From: Hirudinaria manillensis | Taxonomy: Eukaryota > Annelida > Clitellata > Hirudinida > Hirudinidae | Length of the DNA stretch: 64,000 nt | Assembly (NCBI GenBank): GCA_034509925.1 | Contig: CM067531.1 | Location: 5,798,001-5,862,000, forward strand | Direction: 5' to 3' | Shown: piece by piece, positions 35,266 through 47,217 of the stretch | How positions within the stretch are numbered: the first letter of the stretch is position 1 | Layout: each line of letters opens with the position of its first letter | Position numbers and translations under genes: made by a program | Notes under the pieces: generated by a model | Database searches by the model: none | The model's input: the letters and a program-made list of their open reading frames with translations, nothing else | Told to the model about the DNA's origin: nothing

Positions 35266-36988
35266 ATGGACCACATCAGATACAAACCTCAAGGAGCAAA
35301 GAAAAAAGAAGTCAACGCAACAAAGATGAAATATTTCTTGTTCACTTATGCCTTCGTCACTTTTGTGAGTCATTAAATTATTTGTATTACTTCTTGAATT
35401 CTCTTTTTAAACACTTCATATTTTGTCAATGATTCCAGAAAATGTATTTAATTTGTGAATTTTCAAATTATTGTTTAACACTAGCAATGGTAGCGAAGCC
35501 AAAATACTGTCAACAATGATATCAATTGCTATTTTTAAAATTATCTTTAAAACCTTATCGTGATCACTGACATCTTCGTCGTCAGCTCTTTGGACTGGTG
35601 TTGCTGGCGATCGGCATTTGGCTGGGAGTCGATCGGAACTTCATGACGACGATCATCGGCAACAACTTGTACGCCGCGGCGGTCTTCCTCATCTTGGCGA
35701 GCGGTTGCCTCATATTCTTCATCTCCTTCTGCGGATGTTGCGGAGTCATCAGGGAAGAGAAGCTGTTTGTTATGATTGTGAGTTCCAGAAATAACTGTTC
35801 ATTTATTTATTTATTTATTGTCCTTACCATTATTGTTATTATTATTATTATTATTATTATCAATAATTTCTGTTTTCTGGTAATAAATTTACTTAATCTG
35901 ATATTATCAATTCTATTTCCTGGCATCTTAAGTGGAGCATCTTATACACAATTTATTGCTTTCAACTGACATTTATAGTAATTTATTTTTTTTGTTTAAT
36001 ACTTTTATATATCATCTTAGATAGTTACATAATTTTACAAGTAATGAAGATATTCTTATAGTAACAAATGTTTGCATTCCCAGTATCTTGTTGTTCTCAT
36101 CATCATCTCAATCCTACTCCTGATTGGTGGAATTTTAGCCATAGTATTCAAAGCTCAGGTGAATTAATTTCTTCCAAATAATAAAAAATAAATCAATTCA
36201 AGTTTGTGAATGTTTAATTCAGATTGGAGACAAGGTGAAAGAAACCATGTCAAAAACACTGGTTGATTACTATGGGGTGAACTTTCAAAATGATTACAAT
36301 AGGGCTGTTACTGATAACTGGGACAAAGCACAGGAGAGAGTGAGTTGATCCTCAAATTTCTTCAGTATTCACTGCCTTTTAAATGCTGCTATTTGAAATC
36401 AGTTGAAATGTTGTGGAGTCACCAAAGAAGGATGGTACTTGTACAGACAGAGCAATTGGTTCAAAAGTTTCGGATCGCAAAGCGATAGAGATATTGTTTA
36501 CGAAGGTACCAAATGATTAATCTATTAATGGCTTCCTATTGTTTCCTTATTTCGACGATGGAAATTCTTTCTTTTGCAGAAGATGAAAAGAGACCCTACG
36601 TTCCGCTCTCGTGCTGCGTTAAGGATGCTTCGTGGCACTACATCAACCAACAAGTTTGTCAGAGATGGAGACTCGGGCCCCCGGGTTCCCCGGTAACTGG
36701 TGCCATAAACAGAGCCGTTTACTACAATGTATGTTTTCAATACTTGGCTATGTAATCTGATGGCAAAGTAAAATGTTGAATTCATTTTTTAGGGTTGTTT
36801 TGATGCCGGATACGACTATCTTTCGGCAAATTCTGGCATTCTGATTGGCTTGGGAATAGCCATAGGATTGTATTTGGTAGGTGGTTTTTTTTTTAAATCT
36901 TATTTTCTAATTTCTTTTGAGTGAATGTTTTATTTTTCAGGTTCTTGGAATTGTTCTATCCATTTTGCTTCTTATAAAACTGATGTAA
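35266..36988 (+). CDS. Tetraspanin, eight exons, 288 aa (CD151/CD9-like superfamily member)
   Basis: Tetraspanins organise membrane microdomains with integrins and other receptors. The exons are 35266-35364, 35586-35777, 36084-36158, 36223-36339, 36403-36505, 36580-36728, 36793-36876 and 36941-36988; all junctions keep frame. There are four hydrophobic spans: YFLFTYAFVTFLFGLVLLAI, then AAAVFLILASGCLIFF, LVVLIIISILLLIGGILAI, and the C-terminal ILIGLGIAIGLYLVLGIV. The short intracellular loop has the GCCGVIREEK motif. The large extracellular loop holds the hallmark KCCG, a later SCC, and cysteines in QVC and NGC, giving a six-cysteine pattern. Membrane-proximal cysteines could be palmitoylated. 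The closest resemblance by eye is to the CD151 group, but assignment to one member is not safe. Confidence 0.94.
35836..35862. repeat. (ATT)n microsatellite in a tetraspanin intron
   Basis: About eight ATT repeats just after an ATTT run in the second intron of the tetraspanin gene. Confidence 0.9.
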
Positions 36989-37202
36989 TAACTTTTAAAA
37001 GCGTTGATGCTTGCGTCTATTAGCCATTTTTTTACGACCTTATTTTTATACAATTAAAACTGAACGCTCTCCAAGAATGAGAGTAATAATTGAAGTTGAT
37101 TGTTTATTTGCTGTTTTTGCTAAGAGAAAAATTTTCTTACAAAGTGTCAAATGGTCCTTCTGTAACTAAATAGATTAAGTTAAATCTGTTAAACTGAAAC
37201 TT

Positions 37203-37208
37203 AATAAA
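37203..37208 (+). terminator. Poly(A) signal AATAAA for the tetraspanin gene
   Basis: A canonical AATAAA lies about 215 bp after the stop codon, and none occurs closer on this strand. Confidence 0.6.
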
Positions 37209-37704
37209 GCATTTCATTTTGGATCATAGTATATACTTCAGTCGAGGCATAACTGCGTGTGAGTAGTTAAAGTCGTCGGTGTAAAGTAGTTAAAGTGTTC
37301 ACCTTTTCAGAAAGGAAGACATACGGAAATGTTCCATTGATTATTGCAATTTTGCAAACATTGACAAGGACAATTTTCTCCAATGCTCCAGCAATTGATT
37401 TGATGACGTCTTGTAAAAAAAAATATATTTATAAATATAAAAAAAAGTATTTCGAAATTGTAGGAATTTAAAATCTTTGGTTGTCCTACATTATCGCTTT
37501 TCGAAAATTCGGTTTTTTCGCTCGCCTTCATATATTATTGGCATGATGTCAGAGTTCTACAAAATAAAAAAAAATTGAAGTGGCTCCGTCATTGTCTAGG
37601 CTTCCATTTCTTTTTCTCGATTCATCAGATCTTAAAGGGAAAACAGAATTCCTCAAAATGAATTCAAACTCTAAACAAATACCTCCGCAGAATAGATTTT
37701 AAAT

Positions 37705-37990
37705 GGATAAGTTTATCTTTTAGCAAGATGATGTCTCCATCCATACTTCAACACCAAAAAAGGTTATTTTTCCAGGAGAAAAATCTCGGTTTTTTGAAGT
37801 GGTCTGCCCGATCTCCGGATTCAAATCCGACTGAAAACGCATTTGGATTACAGATCAAGCACATTCTAATATCAGAAAATACGCCAGCACTTTGGAATTA
37901 CAAAAATCTCTGAGAAAGGAGTGGAAAAATTGGACAATCAGAGGCTGAGACTCTTACTGTAATAAAGGAAGTGATTAAAAATAGGTTACA
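37705..37990 (+). pseudogene. Tc1/mariner transposase fragment
   Basis: Translation around 37800-37850 gives SPDSNPTENAFG, the C-terminal part of the DDE catalytic domain of Tc1-type transposases (usual form SPDLNPIENLWG). Just upstream, FQQDD and HTSTPKKV match the preceding catalytic-aspartate region in a different frame, so at least one frameshift separates them. The N-terminal DNA-binding part is missing, and no terminal inverted repeats were found within several hundred bases. It is a dead fragment. Confidence 0.75.
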
Positions 37991-40628
37991 AAAAACATTA
38001 TTAACTAGTTTGTTCTAACCAGAAAATAAGCATTTTTGCTTCCAAAATGAGGTTCGCTGAAATAAGGTTTATCGTAATTTTATTTTGTTGCTTAAATCAA
38101 AAAAATTGTTATTTTAAATCACTGAAATTAAGTTAAATTGAAAATTAATAAAGCGCTTTAATGGATAACTACAAGGATCATCCACGTATCATGACAATAA
38201 CTGATATACATGACATGTACCAGAAAAATTATGGTTAAAAAACCTTTTCTCGATCAATTTTAGAATATTAGAAAGCCAACGAAAAATTGTATAAAAACAC
38301 ACATACTAATTTTAGCTTTACTTAGCTGACTAGATTTGATTGCAGACATATCGTGTCATTGTAAATAACACGTTTTGCCTCACTAAACAAGATCGAATCC
38401 ATTTGACTGTTAGTCACACTGGATCGATTTTGTACCATTGATATCAGCACGAATTATTTCATTTTTTCTTAAGCAACTTGTTTCCAAATATTATCGGCAA
38501 CATCATTTCAATGTATTCATGAATTCTTAATTCATTTGGAAGTCAGAGATTTAGTGACAATCATACAAAATGATACAAGAAAGCAACAGTGCAGAGAAAA
38601 AATAATGTTCCAAATTCTAAAAACAGCTTCATCTACACTATGCTTTCTATGCTTGTGTGACAAAAACCTCAACATTATTGAAGATTGAAATGCTTTATTA
38701 AAGTCTATAAACTTAGCAGAAATTAAAAACCGTTTTGGGAAATTTTAAAAACCATCTTGGGTTAATTGTCAAAAGTTAAAGCGTTTTTAGTCAATCAACT
38801 TCATTTCAGATCCGGTAACCGGCTGTTCAAACATACATGGAGTCTGACACACTGATCGTTATCCGACCTGACCGACCTGACCCGGTGACCCATGATCCGG
38901 TTCCACCTCTGCCTTGTACCGATAGAAATGAATATTTTTTAAACCTTTGACTAATCCAGGGAGCCCCAATCTTCAGAGTCTCATTCAAAAGTCACGGGTC
39001 ACAATTAGAAGTTTGAAAAATAGCAATAACCAAAATTAAAAATATTTTATTGTAATTAAAATAGGTTGCCAAAAATGTAACCCTGAAGGCCACGTGTGAC
39101 TACAGAACCAATTCCATTACGGCCTCTCAGTGAGCACCTAAAGTAACTCAAAGAGTTATTATTTATTTCTGAATTTTATGGATTATAACAACGAATTGTA
39201 ATTAATTCTCATTAAACGATTTTAAAAGTTCTAAATTGAATCAATTGATAAATTTGCCTCGAGGTGTCTACGATGAAATGATTTTCTGCAAAACTCGAGG
39301 CACAACAGAATTATTCTTTAAGACGCAAATAGCCATGGAATGGCTGGAGATAATGGGATAGTTGAGATTTGGAGTCGTTAGCAAAGCGATGGATGTGGTG
39401 TCGCGTGTCTTAATTATTTCCTACGCGGCCGTCGAGATAAAACATATAGTTGTTCTTGCACATGAAAGCACGGATGCAAGTCCCTGATTGGCAACTTAAG
39501 ACACTTGCCAAGGATGGTCTCAGCTGTTTCCTTCGAGTTCTTAATGAGGCCGACGTCTCCACGCTTACTTAATTGAAATCGATTATTAGTCGCTCCATGC
39601 TTAAAAATCAACACGTTTCTTCGGAGAAAGTAATTTAATTAGAAATTTATCTCCGAAAGCAAAGATGTGTTTTGCAGGCTAATTAAACGATTCGGTGCAC
39701 ATAACACCCGAGATGGATGTCAAAAATATTATTATTATTATGTACACTCCTCGTCGTCTTAAAATTCACAGCACGTAAAAATTGTTTCCGTCCCCAACTA
39801 CTGGGTGCTCTGGCGATGAAAGAATGATTGGATTTGCATCTTCTCTCGCCTTACCGGAAATAATTAAGAGACACAACTATAGTCATTAATTTTTAATTAC
39901 TTTTGCGTACCTACGAAAGATCTATGTTGGTTAAACATGCTTCTGATGAATTCCCACGCAAGCTCTGGTGGCGTTAGAGGACAGGGGAGCTATTTAAACA
40001 GCGCGTGTTCACGCCATTTCGACCACCATTCCAGCTGCGCTCGACTGAACAAAGTTTTCTTTCCCAATCTTCACGCTGCATTAAACACGGTAATGACGAA
40101 TCCACGATTTCATAAAAACCTGTCGGGTAAATTGCTGGACAATGAAAATTGTTTGTGGATTTATTCCGAGCCGTCATCCACACTCCGCTTATCCTCGTAC
40201 ATAGAAAGGGCGTTTCCACGAACTGCTTGATATTCACCAGCAGCTCCCATTAGCGAAGCATCCGAGTCAAAACGGCGACAATCAAATTGTTTTCAAACAA
40301 ACAAAAATCGGGGCCTCCCGAACTTAAATGTTCGAAAATAGAAATAGAATTTTATTTTCATCTGAATGATTCGCTTGCGTGGCTTGTAGGGCGTCAGATA
40401 ATTGGTCGGTCTTCGATTATTATCCCACGTCCTGTGATCTCATTCGACAAAGGATTTCAAATCTATTCCTACATCTTCCGTGAATTTCAATAATGCATTC
40501 GTGTCACCTGAGTACGCCACGTTCGTTTTTATTTTCATTTCAAGTTCACTGCAGAGGGCGCCATCGGTACGTGGACAATTATTAATTTCAATTAAAAATG
40601 ACGAAGTAATTTGTCGCACAAATGTGCA
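37991..40628. other. Gene-free region downstream of the Hmx gene
   Basis: No coding exon recognised. Around 39.3-40.3 kb the sequence is less AT-rich and carries short open frames on both strands without family resemblance. It could hold regulatory elements of the neighbouring homeobox gene, but no direct evidence is visible. Confidence 0.5.
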
Positions 40629-40629
40629 T

Positions 40630-40654
40630 ATTTATTTATTTATTTATTTATTTT
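40630..40654. repeat. (TTTA)n microsatellite; on the minus strand it supplies AATAAA signals
   Basis: About six TTTA units. Read on the minus strand the array contains AATAAA about 80-100 bases after the Hmx stop codon, so it may act as its poly(A) signal. Confidence 0.85.
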
Positions 40655-40732
40655 CCGTAGAAGCGTTCACAAATTGAATAAAAATAAAGGAGAGAAATTA
40701 ACACGTAAATGAGTCGAAAGTTTGAAAATTGT

Positions 40733-41962
40733 TCAATTGAAACTTGATGCTTCGATGCCAGGAGGAGAAAGCGCTTTGATATCTTTGCAGTTCGAGTGGT
40801 TGACGAACATGTGAAGGAGACTGGAGGTGAAAGCTTGCGAAGTCAAGTTGCACTTCATCAAGCAGGAGTGCAGGTTGCCCGTCAAACTTTGAGTACTCGC
40901 GTCGTCCCTGGAGCAATCTGAAAATCGGAACACACGCGAAGGGGGATGAACCGTCAAACCCGACATGTTTGCAGATTCCATGTCCGCTGCCATCTGCCTT
41001 TTCCATTTGTTCCTGCGGTTTTGGAACCAGATTTTCACTTGGGTTTCCGTTAGTCGAAGAGAGGAAGCGAGGGTCGACCTCTCGGTGCTGGAAAGGTAAC
41101 GCTTCGCGTCAAACGTCGATTCCAATTGGAAAACTTGGCTCCTGGAAAATACGGTTCTCGTCTTTTTCTTTCTGGTTGTTCCTGTTAAAAGCTCCTCTTC
41201 TTTGAGACTGGATTCGTTTTCTGGTGAATCCTCGTCAGTCGTTCCACTCTTCGAGTCATCGTCGGACGTGTGAATGTTTTTCTTCAGATTCGAAGGACTC
41301 TTCACTAGATCTGAATTTTAAAATATTAAAACTTAACATGGCCATTTAATTATTTTATTTAATTAGTTTTGCAAGTATTGAGAAATTAATTGAAATTTAA
41401 AAAAAAAAAACACAAATTGAAGGAAAGCTGTAAAAAAAACATGGCCAATCGATGCTGATGATGTACCTACTCATTCCATGGTGTCCTAGGAAGACACGTG
41501 AGGAATCGTGCAGGTTGTTTGTTGCCAAGTCATCTGGAAACAATTGAAATGAGTCCGGAATATTATTTTTATTATTATCATTGTTTGCTTTTAACCGCTC
41601 ATCAGCAAGAAGAAATGACGACGTTCACCTGCCAAGGATGAACGCTGCCTAATTTGGAAATGCTGTCGATACCAGAAGAGCCAATTTTGAATGGAACTGA
41701 TGTCGAACGACTTGAAACTCTCAGAAAGAAGTTCGTCTTTGGAGCGACTTTTGTGACTTTTTCCATCCAACATGCAACACACATATCCCGGTCTCGATAA
41801 ATCGTGAGATTTTGGCTCGTCGTTTTCCTGACAATTTTCACTTTTCGAACAGTTCTTATTTACAGGCGGATCGTTCAGAATCTCAGTTATGAAAAAATTA
41901 GAGAATTTTTTCGAATTTTTACCAGGTTCGTGGCACGGTGGCGCTGACATGACTTCGAGCAT
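40733..41962 (-). CDS. Hmx: Hmx/Nkx5-family homeobox transcription factor, three exons, 324 aa
   Basis: The homeodomain is of the HMX class: [20 protein letters not shown], then [27 protein letters not shown] and KWKRQ. The family-typical ADMESANMS follows. HMX proteins act in sensory and neural development. The exons are 41962-41629, a 63-nt exon 41533-41471, and 41310-40733; phases agree at both introns. Near the N terminus FFITEIL matches an eh1-like repressor motif (FxIxxIL) for Groucho binding, which HMX2/3 carry in a similar place. A serine/acid-rich stretch precedes the homeodomain ([16 protein letters not shown]). The alternative Met at 41950 is equally possible as the start. The protein lacks the long Ala/Pro-rich stretches of vertebrate HMX3. 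Confidence 0.94.
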
Positions 41963-44613
41963 AGCATTCGAGAATTTATTCTTTCAAATGGAATCGTTTT
42001 ATAAAGCTTATGCGATCTAACTGTCACTCAATTTTTACCTGTCGTTCACTTTCAATTCGTCCAAATCCATTGAGGGTCCACCCACTCAGCTCTGATTGGA
42101 CAAAAATGCAATGATCGACAAGTCTTGATTGGCACTCGATTGGGTGATTAACTTTAAATTATTTGACCCATCAATTATTTCACGAAGAAACTTCATATGA
42201 ATCTATTTCAAAAGATTCAAAAGATGGGAGGAGATGGGAAGAGAATATTTTTTTAAGCAGAGATTTAATAAAAACTAAATTACAATTTATCGATGACCGA
42301 TCATTAAGTTTATTATTATGGTTATTAATAAACTACTTAACACACATTTATAGCGAAGAGTGAATTTGGTCACATTCTCCGTGAAAGCTTTGGTTTGAAC
42401 CTACTGAAGCGTGAGACCACAAACTGTGAAAATAATTCTTGCTTCAATAATTGCACGAAATAAGCCACATTGAAATAAGAGGATCGTGTCGATATTATTA
42501 CTATTAAATATATAATTTTTAAATATATATTCTCCTAAAATTTAATTATTTCATTGGCTGAATTAAACAGTCGACCCCCCGATAAAACAGATAGTGTTTC
42601 ATCATCGGTTTATTCATTTAAGCAGATTAATGGCAATCCTTTAAAACGTGTGCATGTCGTTGTACGTGATTTGAAGAAAGTGTGCACCTGTCAACGCATT
42701 ACAATCTTGTTACACGTGGTTAATAATATTACGTGATTCATTTAATAAATAAATATAAAGTCATCGATCCAGATTTCTAAGTGAACGCCCAGCATTAACG
42801 GATCTGGAGGTGATCCACAAAAAGTGTTTATTGCCTTTTGACAGGCAAAGGAATAGATTTAATATTTGACTTCCCTTTTCCTCCTCAGCTCCGGTAAAAA
42901 GTCTGCCCATCAGTCGATAATTAGTCTAAATTCCAACGTTCTTCCCGCCACACCCGAGTCTTCTGGATCCGCCACTGATACTTGGTCACGAACAGATTTG
43001 TGAATGAAGTGTATGAAGATGTTATAGTTGTGGTAAGTAGTTAGGACAAGATTTATTTATTTAAAAAATATATCTAAATAATTATTCTGGAGTTATTAAA
43101 ATCTAAACAAATAAGTACATAAAACTAATAAAACAAACAAATAAGTAAATAAATACGATACAATGAAACAGAAATCTGGCGATAACTAGGAACTGCAAGA
43201 AACATTGGGTTTGAACCGAGATTCAACGGACTCAATGAATCAAAACGACGAGATAACACAAAGCAAATAAGACATTTCCTAAAAGCATTAAACAAATAAA
43301 TCATACTTAGATGGACAAAACAAATTAATTAAGGCAATGGCTAAGAATGGCAAGGGTTTTCTAATTCGTATTTTATGTTTAACCAGTATTCCGAGGGCCA
43401 TTGTTCCTTATTTGTATATCCTGGTATCATGTGGAGGCAATTGTTCCTGCGAAGTCTATTACTTTAAGATGGACTGAAAGTGTGGTGGATCAAAAATAGA
43501 AAGAAGTTTTGGATTCCAACGCCTAAAAGTTGTTTATTGTCTTTTAGGTGAAATGTGCAAAAATTTCATAAATTTATTCTATCCTTTACCTCATCTTTCA
43601 TGTTATAGTCATGCGTTAAATCTTATTTACTTTTTAAAAGCAATCGCATGTATTTAATATCGTAAAATGAATGAAGTAAATCAACACGGTCTTGACATTA
43701 TCATTTATAAATTCATTCATTTTTTAAAGTAAATTTTGTTAAAAAGTTACAAAGGATGTGCTAAAACTACTAAACTACATGTAAAAGTATGAATTAACAT
43801 CTTGAAAGGAGTTCTCTTTGGCAGGACCTCTCATCTCATTCAATCGGAACACAACTTCGAAAACTGAAATTATGGGCAATTTATGCCAATTTCAGCAAAT
43901 TTTGACTCAAAGTAATATGACGCTATTTTACTCAGTGCAGACCAGAGATATTATATATTTATATTCATATTACATATTTATAGTTTTAGCTAGTGGCACA
44001 TGTGGTGAAGCATCATTGAAGTACTGTAAAATTTGTGATGTCTCGATATTATATGAGAGTTGATTCTAGCTAATGCACAACGTCTACATATTGAAACTAG
44101 GAAGCCAAGCAAAACTTTTTTTGACTTTCAGTAGATATGTGTTAAAATTCTATGCCTCTGTACTTGTTTGGTTTACTGCTAAGCGCAAACTTTCCTGTAA
44201 AGATGGTGCAAGGCATCTCCATGAAAGGTTATTCTTGGACGTTTGTTAACCAAGCACGTTATTTGCTTACGGACCTGAAGTCAGTAGTCGATATGGTCAT
44301 TCAGAAATATACTTTTTATTCTCATCCGGAATTTCCTTCTTTCAATGATCACTTATGAAACCTATGAACCGCAAACTCGAAACTTTGAGACTAAAGAAGA
44401 TAATGAAAGCGTTGATCGACCAAGAAGCCTGACAAATGGACTTAAACTTTTCAGCCCCCCAATTTGAATATTCATGCCCCGTTGATTGTGAAGTAACTGA
44501 GCCATCTCAAATAATATAAATCCTGGTGAACGGGAATAAATGATCCATGAAGCTGGCAACTCCACCATCCACTTCCCAAACTTTCCATGCTACATTCGCA
44601 ATAGATTGATCCC
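41963..44613. other. Upstream region of Hmx and intergenic sequence, no gene recognised
   Basis: The first 150 bases presumably hold the Hmx promoter. The rest is AT-rich and contains ATTT/AAAT runs (about 43.05-43.15 kb). Two short plus-strand open frames near 43.8-44.4 kb show no recognisable domain. Confidence 0.5.
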
Positions 44614-44644
44614 AGCAAACACACCCCAGGGGGGCCCACGAGGG
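44614..44644 (+). repeat. Left terminal inverted repeat
   Basis: Matches the inverted right end (47650-47680) at 27 of 31 positions. It marks the outer border of the element. Confidence 0.88.
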
Positions 44645-44716
44645 TCCCGGGCGGGCTTATTCGCGGGTCCCGCGTAGGTTTTGACCGCGGGGGGCGCAAG
44701 GGACCCGTGCGGGCTG

Positions 44717-44885
44717 CCCGGCTATTAAGCTCGGGTTGCCCTACCAAATCCCGGCTATTAGTCTCGGGTTGCCCTGCCAAATCCCGGCCTTCAGTCTCGG
44801 GCTGCCCAGCTATTAAACCCGGGCTACCCAGCCTAATCCCAGCCATTATACATGGGCTACCCAGCCAAATCCAGGACCATTAATC
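44717..44885. repeat. GC-rich subterminal tandem repeats, unit about 33 bp
   Basis: About five degenerate units share the pattern CCCGGCTATTA, then CTCGGGTTGCCC, then CCAAAT. Units become more diverged toward the inside of the element. The block stands out sharply from the AT-rich surroundings. Each unit contains a short palindrome (CCCGG...CGGG). Confidence 0.85.
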
Positions 44886-44963
44886 GAGGATCGACCTTAT
44901 CCAACCCGCCATAACTATCAACTGACGAACTATACGTTTAAAATATTTATTTAAAAAAATGGT

Positions 44964-46438
44964 TCATTCATCAACATTTAATTTCCTCTTTCGACTTCCA
45001 GCTCCTCTATTTCTGGCGTTCCCAAACCATTTGCGCAGCCCATTTTCCAAATCTTGGATGGTGGAGGTTGATGTGCTTGGATTCTTCTTCACTACACCTG
45101 ATTAAGATGGTTAAACATGGTTATCACATGGTTAAAAGTTAAAATATATGACATTAAGGCCACCTGACTAACCAAATACAACTTTCATCATCTCAGATTG
45201 TCCAAAGGCTTTTTTGCCACACTGCCCTGTGAGGTTAAATGATCGAGCCATATCCTCGGTTAATAGCTGCTTCAATAACCTTTTCATCATTGTATCTAAG
45301 TCATAACTTCCATTAACACATAAAGCAGAAATCTGAATAAAAAAAGAAAAATTATTAAACAAAATATTAAGATGTTACCTTTACACTAACCAATTGAGAT
45401 TTTATAGCAGGATCCTTTAAAAGGTCCTCAAAGACTAAAAATTCAGAGTCATCTCGAACTGGGAGATGCACTCCTTCTGGAATATCTGGATTTTCAATCA
45501 CATTGCCTTGGTTTTGACTCTTGATGAATATGAAGTTAATTCATTTTTTTTAATACTTTCTTGATTTGAAATAATCTCCTTCACAGCCTTTTCCAAATCT
45601 ATTTTATGAATATATCAATAATGAATGTGAATTTGTTCAATAACATTACAATGCTGCTTAACTCACCAAAGGTCCTTGAAACTGTTAGTGCTGACTGATG
45701 AGTTGATGGAGAATGAAACGGCATTGACGTGTGATATGAGTGAGTCTTTTTTGGTTATCATTGGGTTCTCTGTGTAATTTTATTAACCAGTTAATACACT
45801 ATGTTTAAGATAACTTAAGACAACAAATTAGGTCTATAATCTTTACTTAACAAATAGGTAAATCTAAAACAAATTCAAGACATGTTCAATTAGAAATACC
45901 CTATCTTTCACAAAAGGCATTCGTCATCACTATTTGAATCCGCTAATTTCCTTGTTCTGTAGACAAAATAGTTTAAAATTGAAATTGTGTATTAAACAAC
46001 TTTAGGTTGCCCTATTACACGTGCTTTGCTTACTTTTTTCTCCTTTTTTTGTCAATTGCATCATTTTCTGACTCAATATTGGATGTGTCCTCAGCCAATC
46101 TTGACTTTCTTCTGGCTTCATTGACATCCTCTGAATAGGAGATAGCATGCATTTACAAACTTGATTTTTCAAAGAAATATAATTTAAAATGATCACGATT
46201 AATTCTTACGGTCAAATCCAAGTATCTTTGCTTGATATTTTGGCCAGTCTTCTTTTGACTCCATACACATATCCTTAGCTTTAGAAACATTCCTTATGGA
46301 AGTAGGTGGCCAAAAACAATCAACTAGGGTTTTATCTTTCATTATTTGGCAGATTTCGCTCTCCTCTAAATTTAACCAGGTATTTGGCAAATAATCCACT
46401 TCTTTTGTATTTTCAAATTCAACAATTAAAAAAGGCAT
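44964..46438 (-). CDS. DUF4806-type protein encoded by the DNA transposon, multi-exon
   Basis: The start exon (from 46438) begins MPFLIVEFENTKEV and contains WLNLEE and DCFWPPTS, the usual opening of these transposon-borne proteins. A second exon (about 46137-46035) carries DVNEARRKSRLAEDTS and the basic KKRRKK. The DUF4806 core is at about 45335-45173: MMKRLLKQLLTEDMARSFNL, then GKKAFG. The last exon (about 45100-44964) ends IQDLENGLRKWFGNARNR followed by a basic tail. The role of DUF4806 is unknown, although such genes recur beside transposases in animal elements. Middle exons around 45.4-45.7 kb are uncertain. The lack of clear disruption suggests fairly recent insertion. Confidence 0.7.
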
Positions 46439-46517
46439 TTCTAAAAAAAATCATGTAAAAATACATTTTATAAAACATTATGACACAACAAACAAAAAGT
46501 CTTCTCTAATTGTTTTA

Positions 46518-46981
46518 TTAATGCATTTGTGGAAGAGCAATAAACCCATCTTTAAATGGGAGAATCACACATTTTGTCTTAATGCCAGCAAGTGGGAAAA
46601 TACTTAAACCATCAACATGTTTTACAAACAAAATATTTAACATAGAAGAATCCAGAGGATCATCAAAAAATTGATGTTGGCTGGTAAAACTTTCAAATAC
46701 AACATAGCCACCAACATCATTCTCTTCTTGAGGGTTATGAAGAATGTTTTTTATTAAACCAACTTTACCATCAACAATGCAACAATTATCAGGTGGATAA
46801 ATGGACAACTTGTAATTTGGCATAATCACTTTTTTATATTGCATGCAATGTGAACAGTTAATTGGCAATGGACCATCTAAATGCAATCTTTTGAAATGTG
46901 AAAAGGTTGTTTCATATTTTTTCAAGAACAAATGACCTTCTTTAATCCGCTTAACAATTTGAGCGAGAGGTTTATTTGTTT
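46518..46981 (-). pseudogene. C-terminal remnant of a transposase-type protein, 5' truncated
   Basis: An open frame from just after a stop near 46982 down to 46518 contains HFKRLHLDGPLP, SHC, VDGKVGLIKNIL and VILPFKDGFIALP. This resembles, from memory, the tail that follows the catalytic domain in large transposase proteins paired with DUF4806 genes. The first in-frame ATG is at 46931. The catalytic part is absent from the whole element. It could instead be a short independent protein; family assignment is tentative. Confidence 0.5.
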
Positions 46982-47217
46982 TTTAAGTAATTTTTTAAGC
47001 TGGTGCAGAAAATGACACTCATCCTAAAGAGGTGATGCCGAAGAAACCTTAGCTTGAAAGTTTTCAATGAACTATCAAATTAAATAATAAGAACTCACTA
47101 TCTTGAAGTTCGATCAGCAAAGTGTTAACAGTGACACAAATCCCAGTCTCTTCCTAACGGATGCAAAAGGTACCAAGAGACAAAGACTCTGCCTTTATAA
47201 ATACCCGCGCTTCATCA

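Noticed and set aside
38810..38910. GACCTGACC-rich stretch as a possible regulatory array
   Set aside because: Only two or three short imperfect copies, not distinguishable from chance.
39937..40237. Overlapping open frames on both strands downstream of Hmx
   Set aside because: No family resemblance. Overlapping frames in a locally less AT-rich stretch are expected by chance.
41602..41841. Second minus-strand frame inside Hmx exon 1
   Set aside because: Alternative frame of a coding exon. The Hmx frame has correct phases to the homeodomain exon.
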